Source of the DNA: Fragum whitleyi
Lineage: Eukaryota > Mollusca > Bivalvia > Cardiida > Cardiidae
Assembly (NCBI GenBank): GCA_948146395.1
Contig: OX411551.1
Location: forward strand, 61,218,154 to 61,282,153
Length of the DNA: 64,000 nucleotides
Reading direction: 5' to 3'
The notes under the pieces were generated by a model. The model was not told the origin of the DNA. It worked only from the letters and a program-made list of their open reading frames with translations, and did not search any database. Both the position numbers and the translations under genes were made by a program. The number at the start of each line of letters is the position of its first letter. The first letter of the stretch is position 1. Shown here one piece after another: positions 41,385 to 53,258 of the stretch.

Positions 41385-42141
41385 CTACTATTCAGATTAC
41401 TTTGCCATAACCCCACAATTTTCTTACTTTCAACCTATGATCATGACCTTCAACAAGGTATGATGCTTATATTATACAGTAAAACGTGTATTTAGCGATC
41501 ACTTACAGGACCACCAAAAAGCGGTCGTGAAAGTGAATGGTCACATAGTACAGGTTTTGTTTACAAAAGGGAAACATAACATTTATAATCTCGAATTTCT
41601 AGATAATCCTTTGTCGTTAAAAAAATCTTAAAAGAATCGTTTCTTCGAGACGATTCTAACGTGATTAACAACATAGGCTTGATTAACAATTAATTCTAGA
41701 CCAATAATATCTCCATTTTAATATATTTTAATTCAAAGAAGATTATTTTGGACACAGTCGCTTGATAGAATTGGTCGCTTAATAAACGTGGTCGCTCAAG
41801 AAAGTTGGGTTGTACTAGTTTACACGCTCATTTTCTAGAAAATACTAATTTTCAAAATTTGCGAAATAAGACTTACAAGGAAATTATCACAATATAACGA
41901 TTCAGACATCAGATGATTAGTACTTTACTTAAATGTCAAATTACGATATTCTGGGTTATTGGACACTTTTTAAATGTGCGCACCCTCGTGTGATTTAGAT
42001 ATGAATGTACTATAATGAACACGAAAAAATCATCAATTACATGTTTTTTATATAGATTTTTGGGGTTTTTTTTTTTTGTTTTTTTTTTTCAAACACCCGC
42101 TGAAAGGGACTTTTGCAAATTGATGTCAACACTTATTTATT
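41385..42141. other. AT-rich spacer
   Basis: No element recognised. Phrases such as tggtcgcttaataaacgtgg (41772) and gcggtcgtgaaag (41521) are echoed near 48010-48060 and 57055-57085, so a diverged dispersed repeat may be present. Poly-T near 42070. Confidence 0.35.
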
Positions 42142-42565
42142 GTAGTTTATAACATTGTGACAAGGTGAATGGTTTGGGATGATTTCGGAATGATATTGAT
42201 TATGTGTGTGGAGCAAATTTTAAATGAATTGTAAGGGATATAATTCAATATCGCTAATTCCGTCGAAGTGAGGAGAAATTCGCGATATTTATTACCTCCC
42301 TTTAAGAAATCTCCGTTCTTTCCAATTTGAGTGTATTCACTATGCAACAAAACGCTTTAAAAAAAACTCACCAGCCAAATTAATGGAATATTTTGATCAA
42401 TGTCAAAGAAATGTTGATCGTTTTGAACGATTTAGAGCCGTTTTTAACGATTTCGGAGCTTTTTGAATAATTTGAGTGTTTGGGATGAATAAATGGAGCG
42501 CTGAGTGAGCAATTAAGAATTGTCTTGATTGGGGTAAATGTCAAATGAACGTTATAACTAACTGC
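42142..42565 (-). repeat. FB foldback element, diverged
   Basis: gtttataacattgtgacaag at the left, gaacgttataactaactgcc at the right. Core gggatataattcaatatcgc / gcgatatttattacctccc. Confidence 0.8.
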
Positions 42566-42912
42566 CATGCATCATCTACTTACATCTGTCTTAGACAACT
42601 AACTGCTTATAACAAAAACAAATTCAGAACCAGCATTAACCAAGATCAAAGATCGATCTTTTCTCACCTATACTTGCTTTATATATATATAAATTGCAAT
42701 TCCTATCATTGTACAATTTGTTTGTACTTAAGTGAAAAAAAGTATATGTTATGTCATGTTAAAGACGATTCCAATGAGATATTGAAGGCAGAATCTTGCA
42801 ATGAACGAAAACAGTAGGTACGATTCGTGATTTTGACTAACGATTAAATTATTCGTAGGAAGTTTAGTGAAACAGGCTCAAGAGTTGTGCGGCTCTACAT
42901 TTACAGTATATC

Positions 42913-43112
42913 TACAGTTAGAAATAATTTGAAATTGACTCTAAACCTATTCTTAACCATTCTAAATCGGCAATGAAAGCACTACTAATTCATTCCAAAC
43001 ACTCACTCAAACCATTCAGAAATATTCCGAAATCATTCGAAAATTCTCCCAGAATTGTTTACAATACTTCAAAACTTCATTCAAAACGAACTACATGGTC
43101 CATGTTTTTGAT
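42913..43112 (+). repeat. FB foldback element, left-part fragment
   Basis: acagttagaaataatttgaaattgac, then cattctaaatcggcaatgaaag and cattccaaacactcactcaa. It is cut off where the next FB copy starts at 43113. Confidence 0.7.
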
Positions 43113-43552
43113 ACAGTTAAAAACATCGTGAAATTGACATTTATCTCGATCAGAACCATTCTTAATCGTTCACTCAGCGCTCCATTCATTCATTCCAAGC
43201 TCTCACTCAAACCATTCAAAAAGTTTTCAAAATCACTAAAAAATCTAAAATCAATAGCTAAATTCAAAGCAAATATAAATAGAGAAAATCACGATTTCAA
43301 TGACAAAATTGAAATTGTAAGCGTTTAATTGGTTCTTGAAGAACTAGAAAGCTATTTATAGACCTTATGTGCATATTTCATTAAGCGGGGGTAATAAACA
43401 TCGCTAATTTTGTTCGCCCTGAACAAAATAAGCGATGTTTGATTACCTCCCTTTAATTTCAATCACAACTTTCCCTTCCCACTCATTCAATATAATTCCA
43501 AATTCATTCCAAAATCACTAATCTTGTCAATTTCACGATGTTATTAAATGTA
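43113..43552 (+). repeat. FB foldback element, full length
   Basis: acagttaaaaacatcgtgaa to caatttcacgatgttattaaatgt. GATCTCGATCAG-type left part. Core gggggtaataaacatcgct / agcgatgtttgattacctccc. Confidence 0.86.
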
Positions 43553-43962
43553 GCTGGGGATGATTTGGAAGTATCTACGAAAAGCCGCAGATCATTTTAT
43601 AGAAAATAACGGAGATGATTAAAAGGGGTAATAACATATCGACTTTTGCCCAATAAGGACGAAATTCGCGAGACAATTTTCTCATTTTAATTTCATTCAT
43701 AACTCGCCCCGCAAATTCATTCAATTGCATTCTAATATCTTTCAATTCACATACAATTTTTTAAATGAATAATCTTAATCGGTTTGGATAATATGAATAT
43801 GGTTTAAAAAGGATTTAACGCGTAATTGCTATATGCTAGAACAAAATGGTTTTTCGAAACCGACTTAGGAAAAAATCTCAGAGACAGTAGCGAAAACTAC
43901 TCCAAAATTTTTCATAGCACCGAGCTAACTTTTTCAGAGACAACAGCACAAACCACTGATTT

Positions 43963-44260
43963 CAGTTAGAAAAATCGTAAAATTGACAAGTGGAATGAAT
44001 TCGCAAAGTTCTATACAGAGCTTCCTATTTCTTCAAGAACCAATAAAACGCTAGCAATTTGAATTATGACATTGAAATCGCGAATTTCATCTTTCAAAAT
44101 TGATTGTGAATGACGTTGTTGATTTTATATTTTTCAATGTGTTTGAGCGTTTTTGAATGGTTTGAGTTAGTGTTTGGAATGAATGAATAAAGCGCTGAGT
44201 GAACGATTTAGAATGGTTTTGACAGAGGTGAATGTTAATTTCACGATGATTTTAAATGTA
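43963..44260 (-). repeat. FB foldback element with deleted core
   Basis: cagttagaaaaatcgtaaaattgac at the left, gttaatttcacgatgattttaaatg at the right, but the GGGAGGTAAT palindrome is gone: gaatgaattcg jumps to caaagttctatacagagctt. The preceding 43575-43760 holds another core-side fragment. Confidence 0.8.
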
Positions 44261-44309
44261 TACATTTACGGAGTTCCATGATGGTACTGTTTGACCAGTC
44301 GCGTAAACA

Positions 44310-44470
44310 GTCATAATTCAAATTGTTAGCGTTTTATTGGTTCTTGAAGAAACAGGAAGCTATGTATAGACCTTTTATGCATTTTTTTATTAAAGGGGGG
44401 TAATCAAAAGCGCTTATTTTGTTCTGCATGAACAAAATTTGCGATATAGGATTACGTCCCATTTAATTCA
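44310..44470 (+). repeat. FB foldback element, core fragment
   Basis: Only the middle is present: ttggttcttgaagaaacag, then aaaggggggtaatcaaaagcgc / gcgatataggattacgtccc. Confidence 0.7.
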
Positions 44471-44579
44471 CTCAATATATGTTTCTTTTTTGATGGCGAA
44501 CCTGTGTGCCAAGTTTTAAGTGAATGCCCTCAGTAGAACCAGCGAATTCTTTCTCGGGAGAGTTCAAACATAGTAAATA

Positions 44580-45014
44580 ACAATTAGTTTCATCGTGAAA
44601 TTGACATTCATCTCTACTCAAACCATTCTAAATCGTTCACTCAGCGCCCCATTCATTCAATTTTAACTTTCACTCAGACCATTCAAAAATACCCCAAAAT
44701 CACTAATCAAATAAAATCAACTACTACTTTCAAAATAAAATATTGCCAGAGAAAATGCGATTTCACTGCATTAATTGAAATTAAAAGCGGCTTCTTTGTT
44801 CTTGAAGAGATAGAAGGCTTTTTTATAGAATTCGTATGCATATTTCATTAAAAGGGGTAATAGATATCGCTCATTTTGTTCATTCTGAACAAAATTAGCG
44901 CTACTGATTCACCTTCCTTTAATTTCACTAAAACCCACCTATCACTCCTATTCATTTTCATTCCAAAATCGTTCGAAAATCATTTACCTTGTCAATAACA
45001 CGATAATGTTAATT
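44580..45014 (+). repeat. FB foldback element, full length
   Basis: acaattagtttcatcgtgaa to ccttgtcaataacacgataatg. Core aaaggggtaatagatatcgct / agcgctactgattcaccttcc, somewhat diverged. Confidence 0.85.
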
Positions 45015-45984
45015 CTTTTAAGAAGATGAGCAAAGTGCGAAAAAGATTCGACCTTTGCAGTCTGTAGGATCGATACAACCATGATGATCACCTTTTTGTT
45101 TATGGTGTCACAAAATAATTTGGAAAAGCATCGAATTTCAGGATAGGTCGATTTCGGTCAAGAACACCGACAAATGGAAAAGGTGAATGGTTTTCGAATG
45201 ATTTCGGAATGAAATTCGATATTAGAGATTAGCAAGTTAAGAATGAAATTAAGGGGGTTTAATATTACATCAATAGTTTCGACAAAGAAGACGATATAGC
45301 TTTATATATTTTTCTCTTTTATTCTTCGCTTCCATAGGTGCGTGAGGGTCGCTTGCATCTTTTTTTTATATTAATTCTTCTAACCGCATCCCCCATTTTG
45401 TTATCTTTTATAGGTAATATTGGTAATATACTACCTTAATGACATATAAAGTCAAGTCGGTGACCAAAAGACTGTGATGATTATAGTTTTAAAAAAAGCT
45501 GCAATTACAATAGTTTGGCAGCCTTCTGACAATGAGGTTATACAGGCCTTAGTTCTCTGAATCGTGCTATATAAGCTTTATTATTTGTTTGCTTCCTTTA
45601 ATGAAATGAATATTCTCTTCAAAACTTATAAATTAATATCATGAAGAAAAAATGTAAGATTCGTCAATAATGAAAGCAATATATTACGGGACTACATTTT
45701 GTGGAAGCTTACAAAATAGCTGCATACTCAAAAATGTTTTCATTGAGAATTAAAACCATTTTCAGCAATTAGAATGCATGGAAGTTAGTGGAAGCATCTA
45801 AAATTAAACTATTCGGTATTAATTCAAAATCATTCACCTTTTCAATTACTCGATGTAACTAACTGTACAAACTGCACGTTTCGCATTAATAATAAAACGT
45901 CTAATTGCCACGAAGATTTCAAGATTCCCAAAGACTTCATTAAAAACAGCGAATCTATCAAAATGTCAATTAGTAACATTAAAG
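45015..45984. other. Spacer with FB fragments and a dispersed repeat
   Basis: 45175-45265 is a decayed FB left part (aaaaggtgaatggttttcgaatg). 45600-45810 matches 34010-34160 (tggaagcttacaaaatagctg, ttaaaaccattttcagc). 45825-45868 is an FB right end (cattcaccttttcaattact, cgatgtaactaactgt). No exon seen. Confidence 0.55.
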
Positions 45985-46225
45985 ATATATGACCCGTCAG
46001 GCTAAAATGGACAATCTGGGTAGTGCGTAAAGTGTCGACCCTTGTCAGGATGCGCGGAATGCGCAGACTGACTAGGGTCGAACCTTTATGTCTGTGACTG
46101 ATTTTTGAGTCTTGAAAAAATCGCTTACCTTCCTGTAAAATAATTTATGAAATACGACTTCCGATTCGACATCCCTTCTTTAACTTATCCCTTTTGGATG
46201 GTCTTTATTTGCGTGACGAAAAGAT
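45985..46225. repeat. MITE with TGTGACCCGT ends, copy 2 (decayed)
   Basis: atatgacccgtcaggctaaa at the left. Core gtaaagtgtcgacccttgtc and actgactagggtcgaacctt. The right end is only weakly kept (gcgtgacg). Confidence 0.65.
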
Positions 46226-46239
46226 TACTTTTTAAAATG

Positions 46240-46455
46240 TTTTGGTTTAAACCTATTTATTTTACATCGATTTGAAAACAAGTTCTTACAACTTAGATTA
46301 ATCTCTCTCGATTCTGCTTCCTGGAAAATTCACCACTACTCGCGCCGAATATGTGGGCCTTTGAAAGAACCGAGATCGATAGCCGCTCCCGGGAATCGAA
46401 CTCATGACCTTTGGGTCAAGAGGCCGACGCTCTACCTCTAGACCACGGATACCAC
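46240..46455 (-). mobile_element. tRNA-derived SINE, fourth family
   Basis: Minus-strand tRNA-like head (about 46455-46378): ggtatccgtggtctagaggt agagcg at the A box and gagttcgattcccggga at the B box. The body runs to about 46240 and ends aaaataaatagg. A genuine tRNA gene is unlikely because the anticodon arm is irregular and a SINE-like body follows. Confidence 0.6.
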
Positions 46456-47037
46456 GCATATTTTCTAAAATCAAAGGGGTATGAAAACTTAAAGGAATTA
46501 CCTCTTGATAATATTCTAATCGTCAAAATGTACAACTTAAAGATTTACAAATGTACAATTATGAGACCACTTTCTTTTGAGAAATTCATTTCTACTCATC
46601 AAAATGTTAAAATGTCCATAACGTTATGTATATTTAGTCTGTCATTTTCGATTTAATGGGTTGTTCTATCTTTCAGATATACGCAACGAGGTTCTTGATG
46701 GTCAACTTTTATTCTTTTACAGCAGCTTTTGTAAAAACTTTTAATACGGTTTTTAATATATCAGGGTTTTAGATGTGAGGGGAAAAGTGTTTGAAACGGG
46801 TTTATCAGGCTGCTAGATGGTAAGATGCCAACTGTACGCTGTTGGATCATTAAACCATAGACTTTACAAATTTGTTTAGCCCTTTTCCCTTAAAATTGAT
46901 TAATATCGTATACCGCCTTGTGAAAGCATCGATTGCAATTGACGGTAATTAATTAATAAGCAATCCTGACACGTTGTCTTCGAGTAATAAAGTCTTCATA
47001 ACTCTGTTATAGCATTAAATCCTCATGGCAGCGAGAT
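46456..47037. other. AT-rich spacer
   Basis: No element or exon recognised. Confidence 0.35.
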
Positions 47038-47448
47038 ACAGTTTAAAACATCGTGAAATTGACATTGATCTCGATCAGAACCATTCTAAATTGCTCACCC
47101 AGCGCTCCATTCATTCATTCTAAACACTATAACCATTTAAAAACGTTCAAAAATCACTAAAAAATCAACAATTAAATTCAAAATAAATATAGATAGAAAA
47201 AAAATGCAATTTCACTGCCATATTTGAAATTGTAAGCGTTTGGTTGGTTCTTGAAGAACTAGAAAGCTTTTGATAGACCTTGTGTTCAAATTTTATTAAA
47301 GGGATGTAATAAACATCGCTAATTTTTTCACCTTGAACAAAATTAGCGATATTTGATTACCTCCCTTTAATTTCACTCAAAACTCGCTCTACACAGTCAT
47401 TCAATTTCATTCCAAAATCTTGTCAATTTCACGATGTTGTTAACTGTA
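47038..47448 (+). repeat. FB foldback element, full length
   Basis: acagtttaaaacatcgtgaa to caatttcacgatgttgttaactgt. Core gggatgtaataaacatcgct / agcgatatttgattacctccc. Confidence 0.86.
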
Positions 47449-48236
47449 ACGAGGAATAGTCAACTGACTTAAGAAGGAACCGCTGGACTTTGTTTGCTTC
47501 TCCGTGTAATTTGGTCTCAGCATGTTTCAATTTTTCAAATAATTTTATGTCTGTATGAATTGGTGTCTTCTTTGGTGAAAAACATCGTGAAATCGACAAG
47601 TTTAATACTTTTGGAATGAAGCTGAATGAGTGTGGAGTGAAGTTTGAAACGATTTTCAAGAAAGGTAAACATAGATACACACATATAAAGTGATTAGATA
47701 AATCCACAAAGTTCATTTCGTACAAAAACATTACCAAATTTCGGCTACTGCAAATATGAGCGATAGAGCTATTTATAAAAAATCAACAAATGTATAAACT
47801 AATCATAGCAAAGTGTAAAATAACCGTCTTCAATTTCAATAAAATTTACACGCATTTTGAATTCGCCAAACGATCATGACAGTCTTTTAAACCCTAGATC
47901 AGTACTTATTTTGTCCTTTGAAACTATTAAACACAGTAACTATTTTTTGTTCTCCAAAAGATCAATTCCACTTTCCCTCTTATTAAATACAGTAATATAT
48001 GTACATGTATCAGAGGACCACTTTCGAGACTACAAAAAAAGCGGTAATTAAAGATAATCGTCGCCTAGTCCACATTTTGTTTAAAATTAGAAACATAATG
48101 TTGATTGAAAATATATGTTATGGCGTATATCTCAATATCTCTTTGTTTGAAAAACTCAAAACAATTGTCTTATGAGCCGATTCATTTAAGTTTTAGCAAC
48201 ATAGGATTCACCTACAAGACTTTTTAGACCAATACC
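47449..48236. other. Spacer with FB fragment; weak minus-strand open frame
   Basis: 47575-47665 is an FB left part in minus orientation (aaaacatcgtgaaatcgacaag). Between 47449 and 47577 the minus strand is open and rather coding-like (DIKLFEKLKHAETKLHGEA, then NKVQRFLLKSVDYSSL). No convincing splice sites pair with it, so no gene is called. Confidence 0.35.
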
Positions 48237-48663
48237 ACAGTAAGTAACATCGTGAAATTGACCGTCATTGCGATCAAAATCATTCTAAATCGTTCAATCA
48301 GCGCTCAATTCATTCTTTCAAAACACTCACCCAAACCATTAAAAACGCTCCAAATCACTAAGATAATTTGAACAAAAACTTCATTCAAAATTAAAATCGG
48401 TAGAAAACACGATTTCAATGACATAACTTAATTATTTAAGCGTATAATGCGTCCGTGGAGAAATAGAGAGATATTCAGAGAACCTATTTTTAAAAAAAGA
48501 AGGTAATAAACATCTTTAATTTTGTTCAACTCGAACAAAATTAGCGATATTGGATTGCCTCCCTTTAATTTCATTTAAATCTCGCTCCTCACACTCATTC
48601 AATTTGATTCTTTTGATTCCAAAATCATTCCATCTTGTCAATTTACCGTTGTTCTTACCTGTA
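48237..48663 (+). repeat. FB foldback element, full length
   Basis: acagtaagtaacatcgtgaa to tgtcaatttaccgttgttcttacctgt. Core gaaggtaataaacatcttta / agcgatattggattgcctccc. Confidence 0.84.
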
Positions 48664-48806
48664 TCTTCTGATAAAGATATTTTGATTTAAATCATATTCT
48701 GTATATCTTGAACGAGAAAAGGCGAAATGTTACATTAATATTGATAATGATCCTCAAACGACTGATTCCTTACATTTAGAATATATTGCTATAGTCTAAC
48801 ATATTT

Positions 48807-49233
48807 ACAGTTAACAAAACCGTGAGATTGACAAGTTGAATGATTTTGGATTGAAATTGAATGAGGGTGTGGAGCGAGTTTTGAGTGAAATTAAAGGGAG
48901 GTAATCAAATATCGCTAATTTTGTTCAGGGTGAACAAAATTAGCGATGTTATTACCTCTCTCTAATAAAAGATGCATGTCCGATCTATAAAAAGCTTTCT
49001 ACTTCTTCAAGAACCAATCAAACGTTTTCAATTTCAATTATGTTTGTGAAATCGCGTTTTTTTCTTTTTATAGTTATTTTGAATTTAGCTGTTAATTGTA
49101 TATTTTTAAGTGATTCTGGAGCGTTTTGAATGGTTTGAGTGAGTGTTTGGAATGAATGAATGGAGCGCTGAGTGGGCGATTTAGAACGGTTCTGATCGAG
49201 ATCAATGTAAATTTCGCGATGTTTTTAACTGCA
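48807..49233 (-). repeat. FB foldback element, full length
   Basis: acagttaacaaaaccgtgag to gtaaatttcgcgatgtttttaactg. Core gggaggtaatcaaatatcgc / agcgatgttattacctctc. Includes the gaatgaatggagcgctgagtg block. Confidence 0.86.
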
Positions 49234-49450
49234 TCGTTTGTCGCACTGGGAAAGAGACCGTTGTATCCCCGGTAGAATAGATAAATTTCACATCATTTCG
49301 GCATATCAATTTATCTTATGTTGGTAACAATGAATATAACATGCAATTGTGTGATTAACTTACATATTACGGCTTTTGCATGCGTTTAATTTAAAGGTTT
49401 AGATATATCGTTAAATCGAGTTGTTTTACGAAGAAGAAAATGCATGACTC

Positions 49451-50359
49451 TTTAAGGTTCATGTAAAGTGTTTGAGACCCAATATTTAGGGCACTTCATT
49501 AGCCAAGAAAAAGCAGAATGTTCAGGTATATTATATATCAAAATGAAGCTATTCGTGAGCACAAGCAGATAGGCAACATAAGACCGCCATAGCTATAGCG
49601 GTATAGCCAAAACATTGTGGAAAAGGGTCATTTTGTACAGAACAAGCAACTGCATGACGGTTGCATAAAATTGCCCCGTATTTTAACAAAGTACAGTCTG
49701 AAGTACCATCCAGGTAGTGCTACAACCTTAAATATAAAACTCAGTCTCAAAAGGCTCTTTTGAAACAATCAATTTCCATTTATTTTGTCAACATACATGT
49801 CAAGCCGGTTTGGTCTGTTTTCAAAATAGATGTAAGGTATGGTGCAACACCACACCATAATATTGTGAAATATTTTCTGCGATTTATTTCAAATTATAGT
49901 GTTTTTTACTTCAATGATCTACAATATAACTAAATATTTATCATTCTGTGAAATAGAAATTGATATATATAAAGATCTACACGTTTACAAAATTAGAATG
50001 ACATATATGACATATGTGTTTATAAAATAAGTCAAAATAAGTTTCTTGCATAACTACGTTTTGGGGCTGAGTTTTATACCAATGGTTGTAGCACTACCCG
50101 GATGGTACTTTAGGCTAGACTTTGTTAAAATATGAGCCAATTTTATCCAACAGTCATGCAGTTGCTTGTTCTGTACAAAATGACCCTTTTCCACAATGTT
50201 TTAGCTATACCGCTATAGTTATAACAGTCTTATGTTTTTCAACTGCTTGTGCTCATAAATAGCTTCATTTTGATATATAATATTCCTGGACATACTGCTT
50301 TTTCTTGGCAAATGAATGCCCTTAAAATTGGGTCTCAAACACTTTACATGAACCTTAAC
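49451..50359. repeat. Large inverted-repeat element, ~320-bp arms
   Basis: The left arm (about 49451-49760) starts tttaaggttcatgtaaagtg. The right arm (about 50040-50359) ends cactttacatgaaccttaa. Internal landmarks mirror each other: gccatagctatagcggtatag / ctataccgctatagtt, and agtaccatccaggtagtgct / agcactacccggatggtact. The 5-bp GACTC flanks it on both sides (49446-49450, 50360-50364). The ~280-bp centre is AT-rich and non-coding. A non-autonomous foldback DNA transposon is the best reading. Confidence 0.85.
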
Positions 50360-50649
50360 GACTCGAGCACGTTTTCGATACGAAACATTTTAGCACAAAT
50401 AAGACTAAAGATTAGGTTTATTTGTTGGTTTTTGGATAGACATACTGGTACGCGAATGTTTATCTGAAGACTTATGGATATGAATGGTATTGAAAAACGA
50501 TATGAAAATCTGAAGGGTCAGAAAAAAGGTAAAGGTTACATGCATTACTTGAAATTGGGAAAAAGTTATCTTGAAAGTTTTATTTTTGGGATGTTTATTT
50601 GGACATACATGTATATATAGGATATACGTGTAACTTTTATTATTACATC

Positions 50650-51080
50650 TACAGTTAAGTACATCGTGAAATGACAAGAGGAATGAATTTCGAATGATTC
50701 TTGAATGGAATTGAATGAGTGTGTGGTGCGAGTCTTGAGTGAATTTAAAGGGAAATAATTCAATATCGCTAATTTTGTTCGGGATTAATTGAATAAGCAA
50801 TATTTGTCAACCCCCCTTTTTTAATAAATTAAACGTAATTCTCTGTTTGAGTGTGCTCTTGGACCAATCAGGAATTTTAAAATTCACACCGTCAAATAAA
50901 ATCGTATAATAATTTGATCGATTTGAATTGTATGTTGATCATCTTAAACGATTTCGATTTTTTCTAATGATGTCTTAACGTTTTTGATCGATTTGGGTGA
51001 GTGTTTGGAATGAATGAATGGAGCGCTGAGTGAATGATTTGAATGTAATTAGTGTCAATTTTATGATGTTTTTAACTGTA
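50650..51080 (-). repeat. FB foldback element, full length, diverged core
   Basis: acagttaagtacatcgtgaa to caattttatgatgtttttaactgt. Core gggaaataattcaatatcgct on one side; the partner is mostly lost. Confidence 0.82.
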
Positions 51081-51459
51081 ACAAGATGTGTTTGAGAAGC
51101 ACCCCCCTCTCCCCCAATTTCTTTTCAAAGTATGAGATTGACAGATGACTATTGCCGTGTTAAACGCATTGATCATGGTATCTGAAGATTCTCATCATTG
51201 AGATCTTTCATTATGTCAAATACGATCGCATTATCTTGACGACGCCTTTAAGTAATTGGCAATGTAAAGTCTTTGGCAATGTTTGGCGCAGAATGATGGA
51301 CGGATGGACAGATAGTGGATCAACAGTTAAACAACATGCCCCCTATTTTGTCGATACGGGGGTAAAAATTTACATCGTATGTTTTCTACATGATACATGT
51401 ATAAAGATAGACCAAAGTTTCATTCAGAAGCACTCCGCTTTACAATATACATGTATAAT

Positions 51460-51905
51460 TAAATCGGACTGCAAAGCAGTCGATTTATATATACCGTTTT
51501 CCAGAAATCCAGTCTGTTTGACCCACTACATTTTACCATTATCTTCTGAGCAATGTGCTCAAACCAAATTATGAGTTTTCAAACACCGAAGAAACGGCCT
51601 TTTCAGTCACAATCTACAAACTTTGTTTTTATCTTATTTACTTTTCGACAAATAGAGAAGAGGCTAACACAAAATTTGATGTAATTTTCGCTTTTAGTAA
51701 TTACCAGTTAGTATTTTCAGTCTTTATAACAAGATTTTCAGTTGAGTAAAGGAGTTGAAACGTACAATAGGTTAACTGTATAATAAATTTGGAGCACTTA
51801 CAATATTACTGCTCTGATGTTTTTCTCGAACGGTCATTTACCAGTTGTAGGGCTGACAACCAATCAAATTCTGTTATGATTATCACTCGGTCAAAACCCA
51901 CGCGT
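51460..51905. repeat. Dispersed repeat, copy 2 (partner 17000-17440)
   Basis: Matches the intronic copy closely from aaatcgg to gctgacaaccaatcaaat. It interrupts or abuts the retrotransposon endonuclease remnant that begins at 51919. Confidence 0.75.
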
Positions 51906-51918
51906 AAATTCAGACCAC

Positions 51919-52595
51919 GTGGTAGATGCAAATGGACATCGTCTGCTCGAAATGTGTCAATTAAGTTGTTTGTCATTGGTCAATAGTCGTCTGCACTCAA
52001 ACAGGGAGCGTGGGAAGTTTACTTTTTGTTCGCATGGTGGAATGAGTACTGTTGACTATTTGTTAACAAATAGAAATAATTTTGTAATTTTGAAATATTT
52101 GATTTCAATGAGCACTCTGATCAGGCTCCAATCCTATTTTCAATAAATTCAAATTTGAGTATGAAGAAAAATTATTCAACAACAAATAAACCGACAAAAA
52201 CATACGATAAACTGATATAGGATAGCAGTAAGAGCGATCTATTTTTAGAACAACTCATGAATAATCATAGAGTGCTGCTAGATTTAATCGATTGGTCAGA
52301 AACCAAAGATATAAATAGCATATTTGACGATTTCACGTGTTTCTTGAGGGAAAATGCATTTAAAGTATTTGGGAAAACCCAATGCTTGAAATACAAACAT
52401 GTTGGTAATCAAAATTGTAAATAGTTTAATGAAAAATGTTTGTTGCTAAACAGGCTTTTAAACTCTATAGAGAGAGGAATAATATTAACAGACAAACTTT
52501 TAGCTTGGCGCGTGCTCATTATAACAACGTAAAAATTCTGCTAAGAAATAATTTAGACTAGCAGAGGGCTATCGAATCAGCAAACTTTCAAAATC
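51919..52595 (+). pseudogene. Endonuclease/linker remnant of a non-LTR retrotransposon
   Basis: The first frame reads DANGHRLLEMC, LVNSRLHSNRERGKFTF and HGGMSTVDYLLTNRNNF, the C-terminal half of an apurinic-type endonuclease. After a frameshift near 52105 it continues SDQAPILFSI (the SDHAPI block), and with further stops and shifts INSIFDDFTCFLRENAFKVF and WFNEKCLLAKQAFKLYREGN, then SLARAHYNNV, the linker before RT. It ends where a SINE body begins at 52605. It may come from a family like the element at 22163, but no overlap exists to prove it. Confidence 0.8.
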
Positions 52596-52604
52596 GGACC
52601 CACG

Positions 52605-52785
52605 ATGTTGGATGAGCTGGCGATGTCCTCATAAGATGGAGTGTTAAGACAAAAAACTCACAAATTGGGCAAAGATTTTACCAACTTTTATTGTCCAAAT
52701 TTGAGCCCTTTTGATTGGCGAACTATTGCACTATCCCAGCCTCTCAATGATGTCCGATTTACAGTGCTGACAGCACTTTAATTAT
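52605..52785 (+). mobile_element. tRNA-SINE second family, headless copy
   Basis: Body only: gatgagctggcgatgtcctc, agatggagtgttaagac, ctcacaaattgggcaaaga and cagtgctgacagcac. Same as the 3' part of 18560-18875. Confidence 0.7.
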
Positions 52786-53094
52786 CCTCGGTAATTGGTG
52801 ATAGAAAATTTACCTAAACTGGTATCGTGACGCAATAATCAGAACTGCATGTACAAACTTTGACATTGACCTTCGAAAATGAACTCAAAAGTTGATCTAA
52901 AATGACATAAATTCTTTTGATATAAAACAGCACTGCCTTGTTATTTATTAGTCCATTCACAAATGTAGGAAATTTTTTTCCCGGCAAATTTCGGACGAAT
53001 TTGGACGGACGGACGTACATACGGAAAATCGTACATACACCAGTAGCGTACATGCGCATGTAAACTGGCCTGTCATACGTTGTTTCTACTGTGT

Positions 53095-53258
53095 TAAGAT
53101 AGTGTAGCCGTAATAGTTTCGCAATGTCTCAAAGGAAATGAGCGTTAACAGTGTTAGCAAAGGTTTCCTAATGATTTTCATTAGGAAACCTCGGTCAACA
53201 TTGTGAAAGATAATATCTTCCGAAATGTTGCTGAACTATTACGGGTCCACTACCTTAA
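53095..53258. repeat. MITE, AAGGTAGTGGACCCGTAA family, copy 2
   Basis: taagatagtgtagccgtaat at the left, attacgggtccactacctta at the right. Inner palindrome aggtttcctaatg/cattaggaaacct. Confidence 0.75.

Noticed and set aside
46378..46455. Possible true tRNA gene on the minus strand
   Set aside because: A and B boxes are present, but the anticodon arm is irregular and a SINE-like body with an A-rich end follows.
50249..50800. Open frames on both strands near 50.2-50.8 kb
   Set aside because: They lie in the right arm of the 0.9-kb inverted-repeat element and in an FB copy; no motifs are present.
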